Shown: piece by piece, positions 19,107 through 26,642 of the stretch
Layout: each line of letters begins with the position of its first letter
Numbering within the stretch: the first letter of the stretch is position 1
Source: Bacillota bacterium
Lineage (GTDB): Bacteria > Bacillota > Sulfobacillia > JAJZYS01 > JAJYTV01
Length of the DNA: 38,200 nt
Reading direction: 5' to 3'
Assembly: GCA_021810725.1 (NCBI GenBank)
Contig: JAJZIE010000003.1
Span: 1 to 38,200, forward strand
Program-made: the position numbers and the translations under genes
Notes under the pieces: model-generated
What the model was told of the DNA's origin: nothing
The model's input: the letters and a program-made list of their open reading frames with translations, nothing else
Databases searched by the model: none

Positions 19107-19117
19107 GCGTAAGGGTG
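19107..19117 (+). promoter_or_regulatory. CGTAAGGGTG motif in the moaA upstream region
   Basis: GCGTAAGGGTG occurs here, and the 10-mer CGTAAGGGTG recurs at 21346-21355 between tatA and the molybdoenzyme operon. Read on the other strand it contains CACCCTT, which loosely resembles a NarL heptamer (TACYYMT). It is a candidate operator only. The remainder of the 247-base divergent region shows no clear riboswitch fold. Confidence 0.35.
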
Positions 19118-19228
19118 ACCCTGGTCCCGCCGAAGATTTGGACACACCCCCGACCTTTCGTCCCATGGCAGGCATGCCCGGCGTGCACTGTTCGCCGAGC
19201 TTTCGCATCCTGTATCGTCGCATTGGGG

Positions 19229-20281
19229 GTGAACTTCCTGTCGCATCAATACTTGCGGCGTAAAGAGCCGCAAGTTTCGGATAGGCTCGGACGGCCCCTC
19301 AGAGATCTGCGCATTTCCCTGACGGACCACTGCAATTTCCGCTGCGTCTATTGCATGCCGAAGGCCGTATTCGGCACGCGTTACCGTTTTGTCGACCATG
19401 CCGGACTCCTGACGTTCGCCGAGATCGAACGCCTCGTCCACCTCTTCGCGCAGCTCGGCGTCGGCAAGCTCCGCCTCACGGGCGGCGAACCGCTGCTTCG
19501 CCCGCACATCGAAGACCTGATCGCCGCGCTCGTCGCGGTGCCCGGCATCGAGGACATCGCCGTGACGACGAACGGTTCGCTCTTGACGGCAAAGAAGGCC
19601 AAGGCCCTCAAGGACGCGGGCCTTCGGCGCATCACGATCAGCATCGACTCCCTGCAGGACGAGACCTACCAGGCGATGAACGACGTCGGCTTCCCGGTGG
19701 CGAAGGTGCTCCAGGCGATCGACCACGCCGAGGCGGCCGGGCTGCCCGTGAAGCTCAACATGGTCGTGCGGCGCGGCCTGAACGACCAGGACATCCTGCC
19801 GATGGCGGAGCACTTCCGGCATACGCCGCATGTCCTGCGCTTCATCGAGTACATGGACGTCGGCAACATGAACGGCTGGCGTCCCGAGGATGTCGTGCCG
19901 TCCCGCGAGATCATGGCCCGCATCGGCGAGCGCTGGCCGCTCGAGCCGCTCGAGCCGAGCCGCTACGGCGAGGTGGCCTCCCGCTACGGCTACAAGGACG
20001 GCCAGGGTGAGATCGGATTCATCTCCTCGGTCTCGCAGCCCTTCTGCCAGACCTGCACGAGAGCCCGGCTGTCGCCCGAAGGCACGCTCTACACCTGCCT
20101 CTTCGGCACGTCCGGCAAAGACCTGCGCGAGCTTCTGCGCGGCGGCGCCGGCGACGACGAGATCCTCCAGGACCTCAAGCAGGTCTGGGGCTCACGCGAA
20201 GACCGCTACTCCGAGCTCAGGAGCCTGCTGCGCGGGCGTGGCGACGGCCAGAAGGTCGAGATGTTCCACATCGGCGGCTGA
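19229..20281 (+). CDS. moaA: GTP 3',8-cyclase MoaA (molybdenum cofactor biosynthesis)
   Basis: This radical-SAM enzyme of about 350 residues performs the first step of molybdenum cofactor synthesis, converting GTP to 3',8-cyclo-7,8-dihydro-GTP. The N-terminal SAM cluster motif CNFRCVYCMP, the TGGEPLLRP motif, the C-terminal second cluster motif FCQTCTRARLSPEGTLYTCL and the terminal GG are all present. The start is uncertain: GTG 19229 lacks a ribosome binding site and TTG 19253 is an alternative; a TATCGT element at 19213-19218 would place transcription start close to 19225, so a very short leader is possible. The open frame continues upstream but antisense to the lipoprotein gene and is not coding. 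It supports the two molybdoenzymes in this window. Confidence 0.93.
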   Translation: MNFLSHQYLRRKEPQVSDRLGRPLRDLRISLTDHCNFRCVYCMPKAVFGTRYRFVDHAGLLTFAEIERLVHLFAQLGVGKLRLTGGEPLLRPHIEDLIAALVAVPGIEDIAVTTNGSLLTAKKAKALKDAGLRRITISIDSLQDETYQAMNDVGFPVAKVLQAIDHAEAAGLPVKLNMVVRRGLNDQDILPMAEHFRHTPHVLRFIEYMDVGNMNGWRPEDVVPSREIMARIGERWPLEPLEPSRYGEVASRYGYKDGQGEIGFISSVSQPFCQTCTRARLSPEGTLYTCLFGTSGKDLRELLRGGAGDDEILQDLKQVWGSREDRYSELRSLLRGRGDGQKVEMFHIGG

Positions 20282-20332
20282 AGGGCTGTGGGAACGCCCA
20301 TGGCCTTGGCGGGAGAGGGGAATCCGCCGGAA

Positions 20333-20375
20333 TGTGATCTGCGTCACCTTTTCCGCCATGTGGCGCGGCTAGCAT
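20333..20375 (+). promoter_or_regulatory. Fnr-type box with -10 element (class II layout)
   Basis: TGTGA-TCTGCG-TCACC (20333-20348) matches the Fnr/CRP consensus at 9 of 10 positions. TAGCAT at 20370-20375 is a -10 element placed exactly where it should be if the box is centred at -41.5 from a start near 20382. No -35 hexamer is seen, as expected of an activator-dependent promoter. It drives the regulator gene at 20405. Confidence 0.65.
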
Positions 20376-20404
20376 GACGGCGCAGACAGCTGGAGAGTGA
20401 CGGC

Positions 20405-21028
20405 ATGAGTGGACCGATCCGCGTCTACCTCGTCGATGCTCGCTCTATTTGGCGCTCCGGCCTGCGCGAGGCACTGGAAGCGGACCTGGCCTTCCTCGTC
20501 AAGGGCGAAGCGCCGGACCATGCTGCCGCCCGGCAGGATCCGGAGTTTGCGCGTAGCGATGTGCTCGTGACAAGCTGGCCGCCTCTCAGGTCGGGAGATC
20601 TGCCGGACCTGGGGCGGATACCCACGCTGGCGCTGATGCGTGAAGGGGCCGAACCGGGTGCAGGCATCAGGGCCTTGCAGGGCGGCGCCGCTGCCTGCCT
20701 TTATGACGATCTGGGCGCCAAGGACTTGCGCTCGGCGGTCCGCTTCGTGCACGAGGGCGGCTGCCTCGTCGACCCGCTGGTCGCCGCTGCCGTCACGCAG
20801 CGGATCCACGAGCCGCAGCGAGCCGTGCCCCAGCTCAGCGAAGTCGAAGCCAAGGTGGCCGCCTGTATCGCGCGCGGCTGCACCAACCGCGAGATCGCGA
20901 GCGAGACGGGGCTGGCCGAGCGCACCGTCGTGACGATCATCTCCTCCTTGCTGCAAAAGCTTGGCGTGCCCACGCGCAGCGCCGTGGCCGCATGGTGGAT
21001 CAGGCAAGGGAGCCACCCGGGCGACTGA
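20405..21028 (+). CDS. NarL/LuxR-family regulator with a degenerate receiver domain
   Basis: This 207-residue protein has the size and two-domain plan of a NarL-type response regulator. The C-terminal LuxR-type helix-turn-helix is well preserved (LSEVEAKVAACIARGCTNRE, then IASETGLAERTV). The receiver is not: the acidic pair is reduced to D11-A12, the phospho-acceptor Asp is Ser57 (DVLVTSW), and the conserved Lys is Asp101 (CLYDD). It probably cannot be phosphorylated in the usual way. ATG 20405 follows GGAGAG. It sits between moaA and tatA/the molybdoenzyme operon, downstream of an Fnr-type box, and ends at a strong terminator. No sensor kinase gene is adjacent. Confidence 0.88.
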   Translation: MSGPIRVYLVDARSIWRSGLREALEADLAFLVKGEAPDHAAARQDPEFARSDVLVTSWPPLRSGDLPDLGRIPTLALMREGAEPGAGIRALQGGAAACLYDDLGAKDLRSAVRFVHEGGCLVDPLVAAAVTQRIHEPQRAVPQLSEVEAKVAACIARGCTNREIASETGLAERTVVTIISSLLQKLGVPTRSAVAAWWIRQGSHPGD

Positions 21029-21036
21029 AGCGGAGA

Positions 21037-21070
21037 AGCCGCAGCGATCTCGCTGCGGCTCTCTTTTTCT
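21037..21070 (+). terminator. Rho-independent terminator after the regulator gene
   Basis: A perfect 10-bp stem, AGCCGCAGCG (21037-21046) and CGCTGCGGCT (21051-21060), with loop ATCT is followed by CTCTTTTTCT. On the opposite strand the T-run is poor, so it mainly serves the plus-strand regulator gene. Confidence 0.92.
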
Positions 21071-21076
21071 GCGTGC

Positions 21077-21271
21077 CTAGGCCTTGTTCTCGCTGGGCGG
21101 CTCCTGCTTGGCCTCCACCGCTAGGTCGTGCTGGACCTCATTCATGGACTTGCGGAATTCCTTGATCGTCTTGCCGATGCCCGCGCCGATTTCGGGCAGG
21201 CGCTTCGGCCCGAAAAGCAGCAGGGCGATGACAAGGATGATGACCAAATGCACCGGTGTGAGTAGATCCAA
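21077..21271 (-). CDS. tatA: twin-arginine translocase subunit TatA
   Basis: This 64-residue protein has one N-terminal membrane helix (HLVIILVIALLLFGPKRLPE), the FGPKRLPEIG hinge and an amphipathic helix (GAGIGKTIKEFRKSM) followed by a charged tail: the TatA/E plan. It forms the pore of the Tat pathway for folded proteins. TTG 21271 is the likely start: GGGAGG lies 7 bases upstream, while the in-frame GTG is only 1 base from it. It is divergent from the molybdoenzyme gene, whose product has a Tat signal, so a dedicated export role is reasonable. tatC is not in the window. Confidence 0.92.
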   Translation of the reverse strand: MDLLTPVHLVIILVIALLLFGPKRLPEIGAGIGKTIKEFRKSMNEVQHDLAVEAKQEPPSENKA

Positions 21272-21344
21272 AATCACGCCTCCCTTGCGTCGGGGGCTTC
21301 TCCGACACCGCCAGTCTAGCAGAGGCGCTTTGCAAGGCAGCCGT

Positions 21345-21435
21345 CCGTAAGGGTGCAGCGCCACGCGTAAGGTTGGACCATTCGACAAAGTAGAAACGCC
21401 GCGAAGCGGCCATGGGATACTGAACGCCCTTACGG
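21345..21435. promoter_or_regulatory. three CGTAAGG elements between tatA and the molybdoenzyme operon
   Basis: CCGTAAGGG (21345-21353) and GCGTAAGG (21365-21372) are direct copies about 20 bases apart. CCCTTACGG (21427-21435) is a perfect inverted copy of the first. A possible extended -10 element, TGGGATACT (21413-21421), points toward the molybdoenzyme gene and would place transcription start near the inverted copy. The region is the 290-base divergent spacer; no protein gene is seen in it. Confidence 0.4.
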
Positions 21436-21561
21436 ATGCCATGTGCGGTCTGACGACGCCGGTCCACTTTCGGACAATAAAGGCGGAGCCAACGCCGGAT
21501 GAGGACACGGGCACACCTTTGGAAGAATGTAGCCCGTAGACATGTCGGGAGGTGGCTCACA

Positions 21562-24036
21562 ATGCCGAAAATCCGTCGGCGGACATTCCTCAAGGGAGTC
21601 GCGGGCGGCGTCGGCCTTGCCGCACTAAGCACCCCGAGCTTCCGCCTGCTGGAGGCCGCAGCCGCGGGCAAGAGCAAGCCGCAGGGGAGTCGGGACCAGA
21701 CGTTCCGCACCGGCCACTCGAACAACTGCGACGGCTCGTGCGGACATCTCGTGCACGTGCGGGATGGACGTGTACGCTTGATCGAGGGTGCCCCCTGGGA
21801 CGACACGACCGTATCGGGAGCGCAGGCGCCGGACTACCACGCTCGCATCTGCCTGCGTGGCATCTCGCAGATCCAGAACACCTATAGCCCCGACCGCATC
21901 CGCTATCCCTACAAGCGGATCGGTCCGCGCGGCTCCGGCCGCTGGCAGCGCATCACCTGGGGAGAAGCCACCTCGACCATCGCCCAGAAGTTCCAGGAGA
22001 TCCAGCAGAAGTACGGCAAGACGGCGATCTGGATCCCGCCGTACACGGGTTCGCTCAGTGTTCTCGAGGGCGTGATCGGAGCGGGCTACCGCTTCGCGAG
22101 CGTCATCGGCGCGTCCGGTGGGGACTTCGAAGGAGACAACGAGGGCGACTCCGCGACTCCGGCCGGCTTCAACTACGTCCTGGTCGACCCGACGAACCCC
22201 GCGAACGGCGGCGGCTTTCTCGACGGTCATGAATTCACGGACTTCATGAACTCCAAGGTTATTTTCCTCTGGGCCAACAACCTCGCGGAGACGTCGATCC
22301 CCGACTGGCGCACGGTGATGGCCGCCCGCAAGAACGGCACGAAAGTGGTCGCGCTGGACCCGCGCTTCACGCCGACCTCGGCCTCCGCCGACGTTTGGGT
22401 GCCGATCCGACCGGGTACGGACCCTGCGCTAGTGGACGGCATGATCCGCGACATCCTGCAACGGAACATGATCAACGAGGACTATCTGAGGTCCTACAGC
22501 GTCGCTCCGTTCCTGGTGCGCGAGGACACGAAGCTCTTCCTGAGGGAGAAGGACGTGACGCCGGGCGGATCCGACGCGTACATGGTCATGGACAAGGACG
22601 GAAGCCTGAAGGCGGTCACGGACCCGAACCTCAAGCAGGCGCGGCTCTACGCCGCCACGACCGTGGGCAAGATGCGTGTGCGCACGGCTTTGCAGGCGCT
22701 ACGCGACGCCATGGAACCCTACACGCCCGAGTACGTCGCGAAGATCACCGACGTCAAGCCCGAGATGGTGACACAGCTCGCCGAGCTGTACGCCCAGGCG
22801 AACCCCGCGGCGATCAAGTGCGGCTTCGGCCTGTCGCACTGGTACCGGGGTGACCTCACCTACCAAGCGATGCTCACGATGGCGGCCCTGACGGGCAACA
22901 TCGGCGTGCACGGCGGCGGCGTGACCACATACAGCGGCGCCCTGCTCACCACCGCTTACGACCTCGGCGACTGGCTCTTCCCAGATGGCAAGAGCTACAC
23001 CTACCTACCGCCGATGCAAGCCTGCGACGCAATGCTCAAGAACGACCCCTATCCCGTGCGGGCCGCCTGGTTCGTCGTGGACAACTACGCCCAGCAGATG
23101 TCGGACAAGAACAAGGTGCGCAAAGCGCTCGAATCCCTCGACTTCCTCGTTGTCTCGGACTATGTCATGTCGGCGACGGCCGACTTGGCGGACATTGTCC
23201 TGCCGAGCTGCACCTACCTCGAGAAGACCGACCTCCTTGGCAGCGGCAATTACTATCTGCAGTACATGCCCAAGGTGATCGAACCGCTTTGGGAGTCGAA
23301 GTCAGACCTCGACCAGTTCACTATGGTCGCCCGCAAGATGGGCTACGGCAAGTACTTCGACAAGACCCCCGACGAGTACATCACCCAGATCCTGCGCATC
23401 GGCCAGAAGGATGCGGACGCGACGGTGGCCGGGCTGACGTGGGACCAACTGAAGAACGGAGCTCCGCATCTCAACACCGCAACGGTGCCCTACGTGCCGT
23501 TCTTCAACAAGCAGTTCCCGACGAAGTCCGGGCGGATCGAGTTCTACGTCGAGCTGCTGGTGCCGTACGACCAGGAGCTCTGCGGCTACAAGGAACCGAT
23601 CGAAGCGACGCCCTCGAATCCGCTCTACAAGAAGTACCCGCTCGTCTTCCTCTCCACCCACACGCGCTTCCGCACGCACTCGCAGTACACGCACCTGCCC
23701 TGGCTTGACGAGATCAACAACCAGGGCCAGGGCTTCCTGGAGATCAACCCGCGGGACGCCAGGGCGCGTGGCATCGCTGACGGCGCGGTGGTCCGGGTCT
23801 TCAACGACCGTGGCGAGATGAAGGTGCACGCGCGGTACACCGAAGGCATCAAGCCCGGCGTCGTCAACTGCTACCAGGGCGGTTGGGACACGGTCCGCGT
23901 CAAGCAGTACGTCGAGGGCCATCCGAACAACCTGACGCACCAGATTGCGAACCCGGCCCAGTCCATCATCCCGAACTTCCGCTCGAACGCGGCGTACTAC
24001 GACTGCCTCTGCCAAGTCGAACCGGTGGGAGTGTGA
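21562..24036 (+). CDS. exported molybdopterin oxidoreductase catalytic subunit, NarG-like FS0 ligation
   Basis: This 824-residue enzyme has a Tat signal (IRRRTFLKG plus hydrophobic stretch, residues 4-35), so it acts outside the cytoplasmic membrane. Its Fe-S motif is H52-x3-C56-x3-C60 with C97, the His-Cys3 pattern of type II DMSO-reductase-family enzymes such as NarG, not the C-x2-C-x3-C of PsrA/PhsA/ArrA. Around 188-196 an Asp-rich segment (GDFEGDNEGDS) stands where the Mo ligand is expected; no Cys or SeCys is seen there. The C-terminal domain has THTRFRTHSQYTHLPW. ATG 21562 follows GGGAGGT. Partners downstream are an Fe-S subunit, an NrfD anchor and a TorD chaperone. The substrate (S-, N-, Se-, As- or halogen-oxyanion) is not evident. 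Confidence 0.9.
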   Translation: MPKIRRRTFLKGVAGGVGLAALSTPSFRLLEAAAAGKSKPQGSRDQTFRTGHSNNCDGSCGHLVHVRDGRVRLIEGAPWDDTTVSGAQAPDYHARICLRGISQIQNTYSPDRIRYPYKRIGPRGSGRWQRITWGEATSTIAQKFQEIQQKYGKTAIWIPPYTGSLSVLEGVIGAGYRFASVIGASGGDFEGDNEGDSATPAGFNYVLVDPTNPANGGGFLDGHEFTDFMNSKVIFLWANNLAETSIPDWRTVMAARKNGTKVVALDPRFTPTSASADVWVPIRPGTDPALVDGMIRDILQRNMINEDYLRSYSVAPFLVREDTKLFLREKDVTPGGSDAYMVMDKDGSLKAVTDPNLKQARLYAATTVGKMRVRTALQALRDAMEPYTPEYVAKITDVKPEMVTQLAELYAQANPAAIKCGFGLSHWYRGDLTYQAMLTMAALTGNIGVHGGGVTTYSGALLTTAYDLGDWLFPDGKSYTYLPPMQACDAMLKNDPYPVRAAWFVVDNYAQQMSDKNKVRKALESLDFLVVSDYVMSATADLADIVLPSCTYLEKTDLLGSGNYYLQYMPKVIEPLWESKSDLDQFTMVARKMGYGKYFDKTPDEYITQILRIGQKDADATVAGLTWDQLKNGAPHLNTATVPYVPFFNKQFPTKSGRIEFYVELLVPYDQELCGYKEPIEATPSNPLYKKYPLVFLSTHTRFRTHSQYTHLPWLDEINNQGQGFLEINPRDARARGIADGAVVRVFNDRGEMKVHARYTEGIKPGVVNCYQGGWDTVRVKQYVEGHPNNLTHQIANPAQSIIPNFRSNAAYYDCLCQVEPVGV

Positions 24037-24042
24037 CGAACG

Positions 24043-24750
24043 ATGGCCCGCTGGGGAATGGTGATTGACCAGAGCAAGTGCGTCGGCTGCTGGACATGCG
24101 CTGTCGGCTGCAAGGCCATCAACGACGAGCCGCTCGGGTACTGGTGGAACCGCGTGCTTACGACCGAGCCCGACAGCTCGGCGCAGGTCGCCGCGCCCGC
24201 CACGCCGGCGGTGGACGTCCCGCACGGCACGTACCCGAACCTCGAACTCGCCTATCTGCCGCTGGCGTGCCAGCACTGCAACGACGCGCCCTGCGAGAAG
24301 GTCTGTCCGGTCGGGGCCACCTTCCGGCGCGACGACGGGCTGATCCTGATCGACTACGAGCGCTGCATCGGCTGTCGCTACTGTGTCGCAGCCTGCCCCT
24401 ACGGTGTACGCATCTTCAACTGGGGTCCCGCGAAGCGCGAGCCCGACTTCGTGATCGGCTACGGCGAGGAGTACCGGACGGGCGGACGGCTCGTGTTCGA
24501 GCCGGTACGGCCTGTGGGGATCGTGGAGAAGTGCACGCTCTGCGTCGAGCGTGTCGACGCGAACGAGCAGCCGTTCTGCGTGGACGTCTGCCCTGTCGGG
24601 GCACGTGTCTTCGGCGACCTCGACGACCCGAAGAGCGAGGTCTCGGTGCTGGTCAACGACGAAGGAGCGGAACAGCTTCTCGCGGAGCTCGGCACGAACC
24701 CTAACGTCTATTACCTGCCGTCCTCGCATCCGAGCAAGGTATCCGACTGA
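24043..24750 (+). CDS. molybdoenzyme beta subunit, four 4Fe-4S clusters
   Basis: This 235-residue DmsB/PsrB/TtrB-type protein carries sixteen Cys in four ferredoxin motifs: CVGCWTCAVGC, CQHCNDAPCEKVCP, CIGCRYCVAACP, and CTLC followed by CVDVCP. It wires the catalytic subunit to the membrane anchor. It has no signal peptide; proteins of this kind are normally carried out with the Tat-signal-bearing partner. All four motifs keep four Cys, unlike NarH, where Trp replaces one. ATG 24043 lies 6 bases after the stop of the catalytic subunit gene, with GGGAG slightly far upstream, so coupling is likely. Confidence 0.93.
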   Translation: MARWGMVIDQSKCVGCWTCAVGCKAINDEPLGYWWNRVLTTEPDSSAQVAAPATPAVDVPHGTYPNLELAYLPLACQHCNDAPCEKVCPVGATFRRDDGLILIDYERCIGCRYCVAACPYGVRIFNWGPAKREPDFVIGYGEEYRTGGRLVFEPVRPVGIVEKCTLCVERVDANEQPFCVDVCPVGARVFGDLDDPKSEVSVLVNDEGAEQLLAELGTNPNVYYLPSSHPSKVSD

Positions 24751-24769
24751 AGGAAGGGGTTGGCGAACC

Positions 24770-25990
24770 ATGGTCAACAGCAGCGTCCGAACAGACCTGC
24801 CTAGGGCACCCGGCCTAGCGCGCAGCCCCTGGACCTGGCTTCTCGGCGTCCTGGTGCTGCTCGGTCTCGTCGCCTGGGTCTACGAGCTCGGGCACGGGCT
24901 CGCGGCTACAGGCATGCGCGACGTGGTCTCCTGGGGCATGTACATCTTCACCTTCGCCTACCTCGTCGGCCTCTCCGCGGGCGGACTGATCGTCGCCTCC
25001 TCGTCGGAGGTCTTCCACATCGAGGCCCTCAGGCCGCTCGCGCGCCTGGGCGTCCTCACGGCCGCGGTCTTCTCCGCCGCCGCGGGGCTGATGATCATCC
25101 CGGACCTCGGCCAGCCGATCCGGGTGCTGAACCTGTTCATCTTCCCGAACTGGACGTCGCCACTCGTGTGGGACGTCACGATCATCACGATCTACTTCCT
25201 CTTCTCCGTCCTGGAACTCTGGGTGATGGTGCGCCGCCCCGAGAAGAAGAAGACGCTCACGACGCTTGCGTTCATCGGCCTGCCGCTCGCCGTGCTGCTC
25301 CATTCGATCACAGCCATCATCTTCGGCCTGCAGATGTCGAGGCCATGGTGGAACACGGCGCTCATGGCGCCCATCTTCGTGGCGTCCGCGATCCTCTCCG
25401 GCACCGCGCTGATCGTGCTGATCGCCTGGATCCTGCAGCGCTACAACAACCTGCGCATCCCTGCGGCCACCTGGCGCTGGCTTGCCGGGCTCATGGTCAT
25501 GGCGCTGTTCGTCGACCTCTTCTTCGTGGCCTCGGACTACGTGACCATCGCCTGGGACAACATCCCGAAGGACCGGCAGGTACTGGACCTCATCCTGCCC
25601 GGTGGCCCCTACCAGCTCACCTTCTGGTTCGAGTGGGTCCTCGGCGGCGTGATCCCGTTTGTCATCCTCGCCTCCTCGAAGTTGCGCGCCAAGGCCAGCA
25701 ACCTGGCGCTCGCCGCCGCGCTGATCCTGATGGGCGTCTACGCCTTCCGCATCGAGCTCGTCATTCCGGCGTTCGTCAACCCGCTGATCCAGTTGCCACC
25801 GGGCACCTCGCTCGGAGCCGTCTCGACGAGCGGATCCTTCCAGCTCGTCGGGCACTACAGCCCGACCTGGGTGGAGTATCTGATCACCGTCGGCCTCTTC
25901 GCGCTGACCGCTCTGGCGATCGCGATAGGGTATCGCCGCCTGCATCTCGGACGCACCATCCAGGAGGCGGCGGAGCATGTCGCGGACTGA
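24770..25990 (+). CDS. NrfD/PsrC-family membrane anchor (quinone-reacting)
   Basis: This 406-residue integral membrane protein has about ten hydrophobic helices (starting with WLLGVLVLLGLVAWVYELG and ending with YLITVGLFALTALAIAIGY). It resembles the ten-helix NrfD/PsrC anchors, which exchange electrons between the quinone pool and a four-cluster Fe-S subunit without heme. GGLIVASSSEVFHIEALRPL and the early WGMYIFTFAYLVGLSAGG match the first conserved region of the family. ATG 24770 has GGAAGGGG upstream. The 3' end overlaps the TorD-like gene by 14 bases. The direction of electron flow (quinol oxidation or quinone reduction) cannot be read from the sequence. Confidence 0.92.
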   Translation: MVNSSVRTDLPRAPGLARSPWTWLLGVLVLLGLVAWVYELGHGLAATGMRDVVSWGMYIFTFAYLVGLSAGGLIVASSSEVFHIEALRPLARLGVLTAAVFSAAAGLMIIPDLGQPIRVLNLFIFPNWTSPLVWDVTIITIYFLFSVLELWVMVRRPEKKKTLTTLAFIGLPLAVLLHSITAIIFGLQMSRPWWNTALMAPIFVASAILSGTALIVLIAWILQRYNNLRIPAATWRWLAGLMVMALFVDLFFVASDYVTIAWDNIPKDRQVLDLILPGGPYQLTFWFEWVLGGVIPFVILASSKLRAKASNLALAAALILMGVYAFRIELVIPAFVNPLIQLPPGTSLGAVSTSGSFQLVGHYSPTWVEYLITVGLFALTALAIAIGYRRLHLGRTIQEAAEHVAD

Positions 25991-26618
25991 CCCGGCCGAC
26001 ATGGGCCTGACGCCGTACGCCGCCGCCTCCGCGGCCGCGGCCGCCCTGGCGGCATTCTGGGGAGAACCGGAGCTGAAGTCGCTGCGGCTCTGGCGGAGCG
26101 AGGCGCTCCAGAGTGACCTCGCTCTTCTGGCCGGAATGCTCGAGGCGGGCAAGCACCTTCTTGACCCCCTGCGCGCCGCGCTCAAGTCGCCACATCGGGT
26201 TCTGGCGGAGGAGTACGAACGGCTCTTTGTCGGGCCGGGAACCGTGCCGTGCCCACCCTACGAGGCGCTCTGGCGCAAGGATCGGCCGAAGCTCGAGCAG
26301 GGGACGGTGTTCGGTGCCGTCACCGGCCGGGTGGCGGACCTCTACGACGACATTGGTGTGCAGATGCGCGCGGACCTGCGCGAACTCCCGGACCACGTCT
26401 CGGCGGAGTGGGAGGCGGTCGCCCACGGCCTCAAAGGCGGCGCCGAGCAGCGCCGGGCGGCGCGGGAACTTGTCACGGATCACCTGCGGGTCTGGCTGCC
26501 GCCGTTCTGCGGCCAGGTCCGGGAGGCCGCAAGCCTGCCGTTCTACGGACTCGTCGCCAGCTTGACCGAAGCATGGCTCCCTGCGCTTGCGGAGCTTCCA
26601 GGCGGGGACGAAGACTGA
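25977..26618 (+). CDS. TorD/DmsD-family molybdoenzyme chaperone
   Basis: This 213-residue helical protein belongs to the TorD/DmsD/NarJ chaperones that bind the Tat signal or apo-form of a molybdoenzyme until the cofactor is inserted. The hallmark EEYERLFVGPGTVPCPPYEA is present near residues 77-96, followed by a helical C-terminal half. Its start lies inside the end of the NrfD gene, with GGAGG upstream. It is distinct from NarJ at 12348 and presumably specific for the enzyme encoded at 21562. Confidence 0.92.
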   Translation: MSRTDPADMGLTPYAAASAAAAALAAFWGEPELKSLRLWRSEALQSDLALLAGMLEAGKHLLDPLRAALKSPHRVLAEEYERLFVGPGTVPCPPYEALWRKDRPKLEQGTVFGAVTGRVADLYDDIGVQMRADLRELPDHVSAEWEAVAHGLKGGAEQRRAARELVTDHLRVWLPPFCGQVREAASLPFYGLVASLTEAWLPALAELPGGDED

Positions 26619-26642
26619 AAGGCCCTGGGGAGGACGGTGGCC

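Noticed and set aside
18854..19228. N-terminal extension of MoaA in the same open frame
   Set aside because: It would be antisense to the start and signal peptide of the lipoprotein gene and is absent from normal MoaA proteins.
19063..19228. Molybdenum cofactor riboswitch before moaA
   Set aside because: I could not fold or match the known conserved elements in this stretch; only the CGTAAGGGTG motif stands out.
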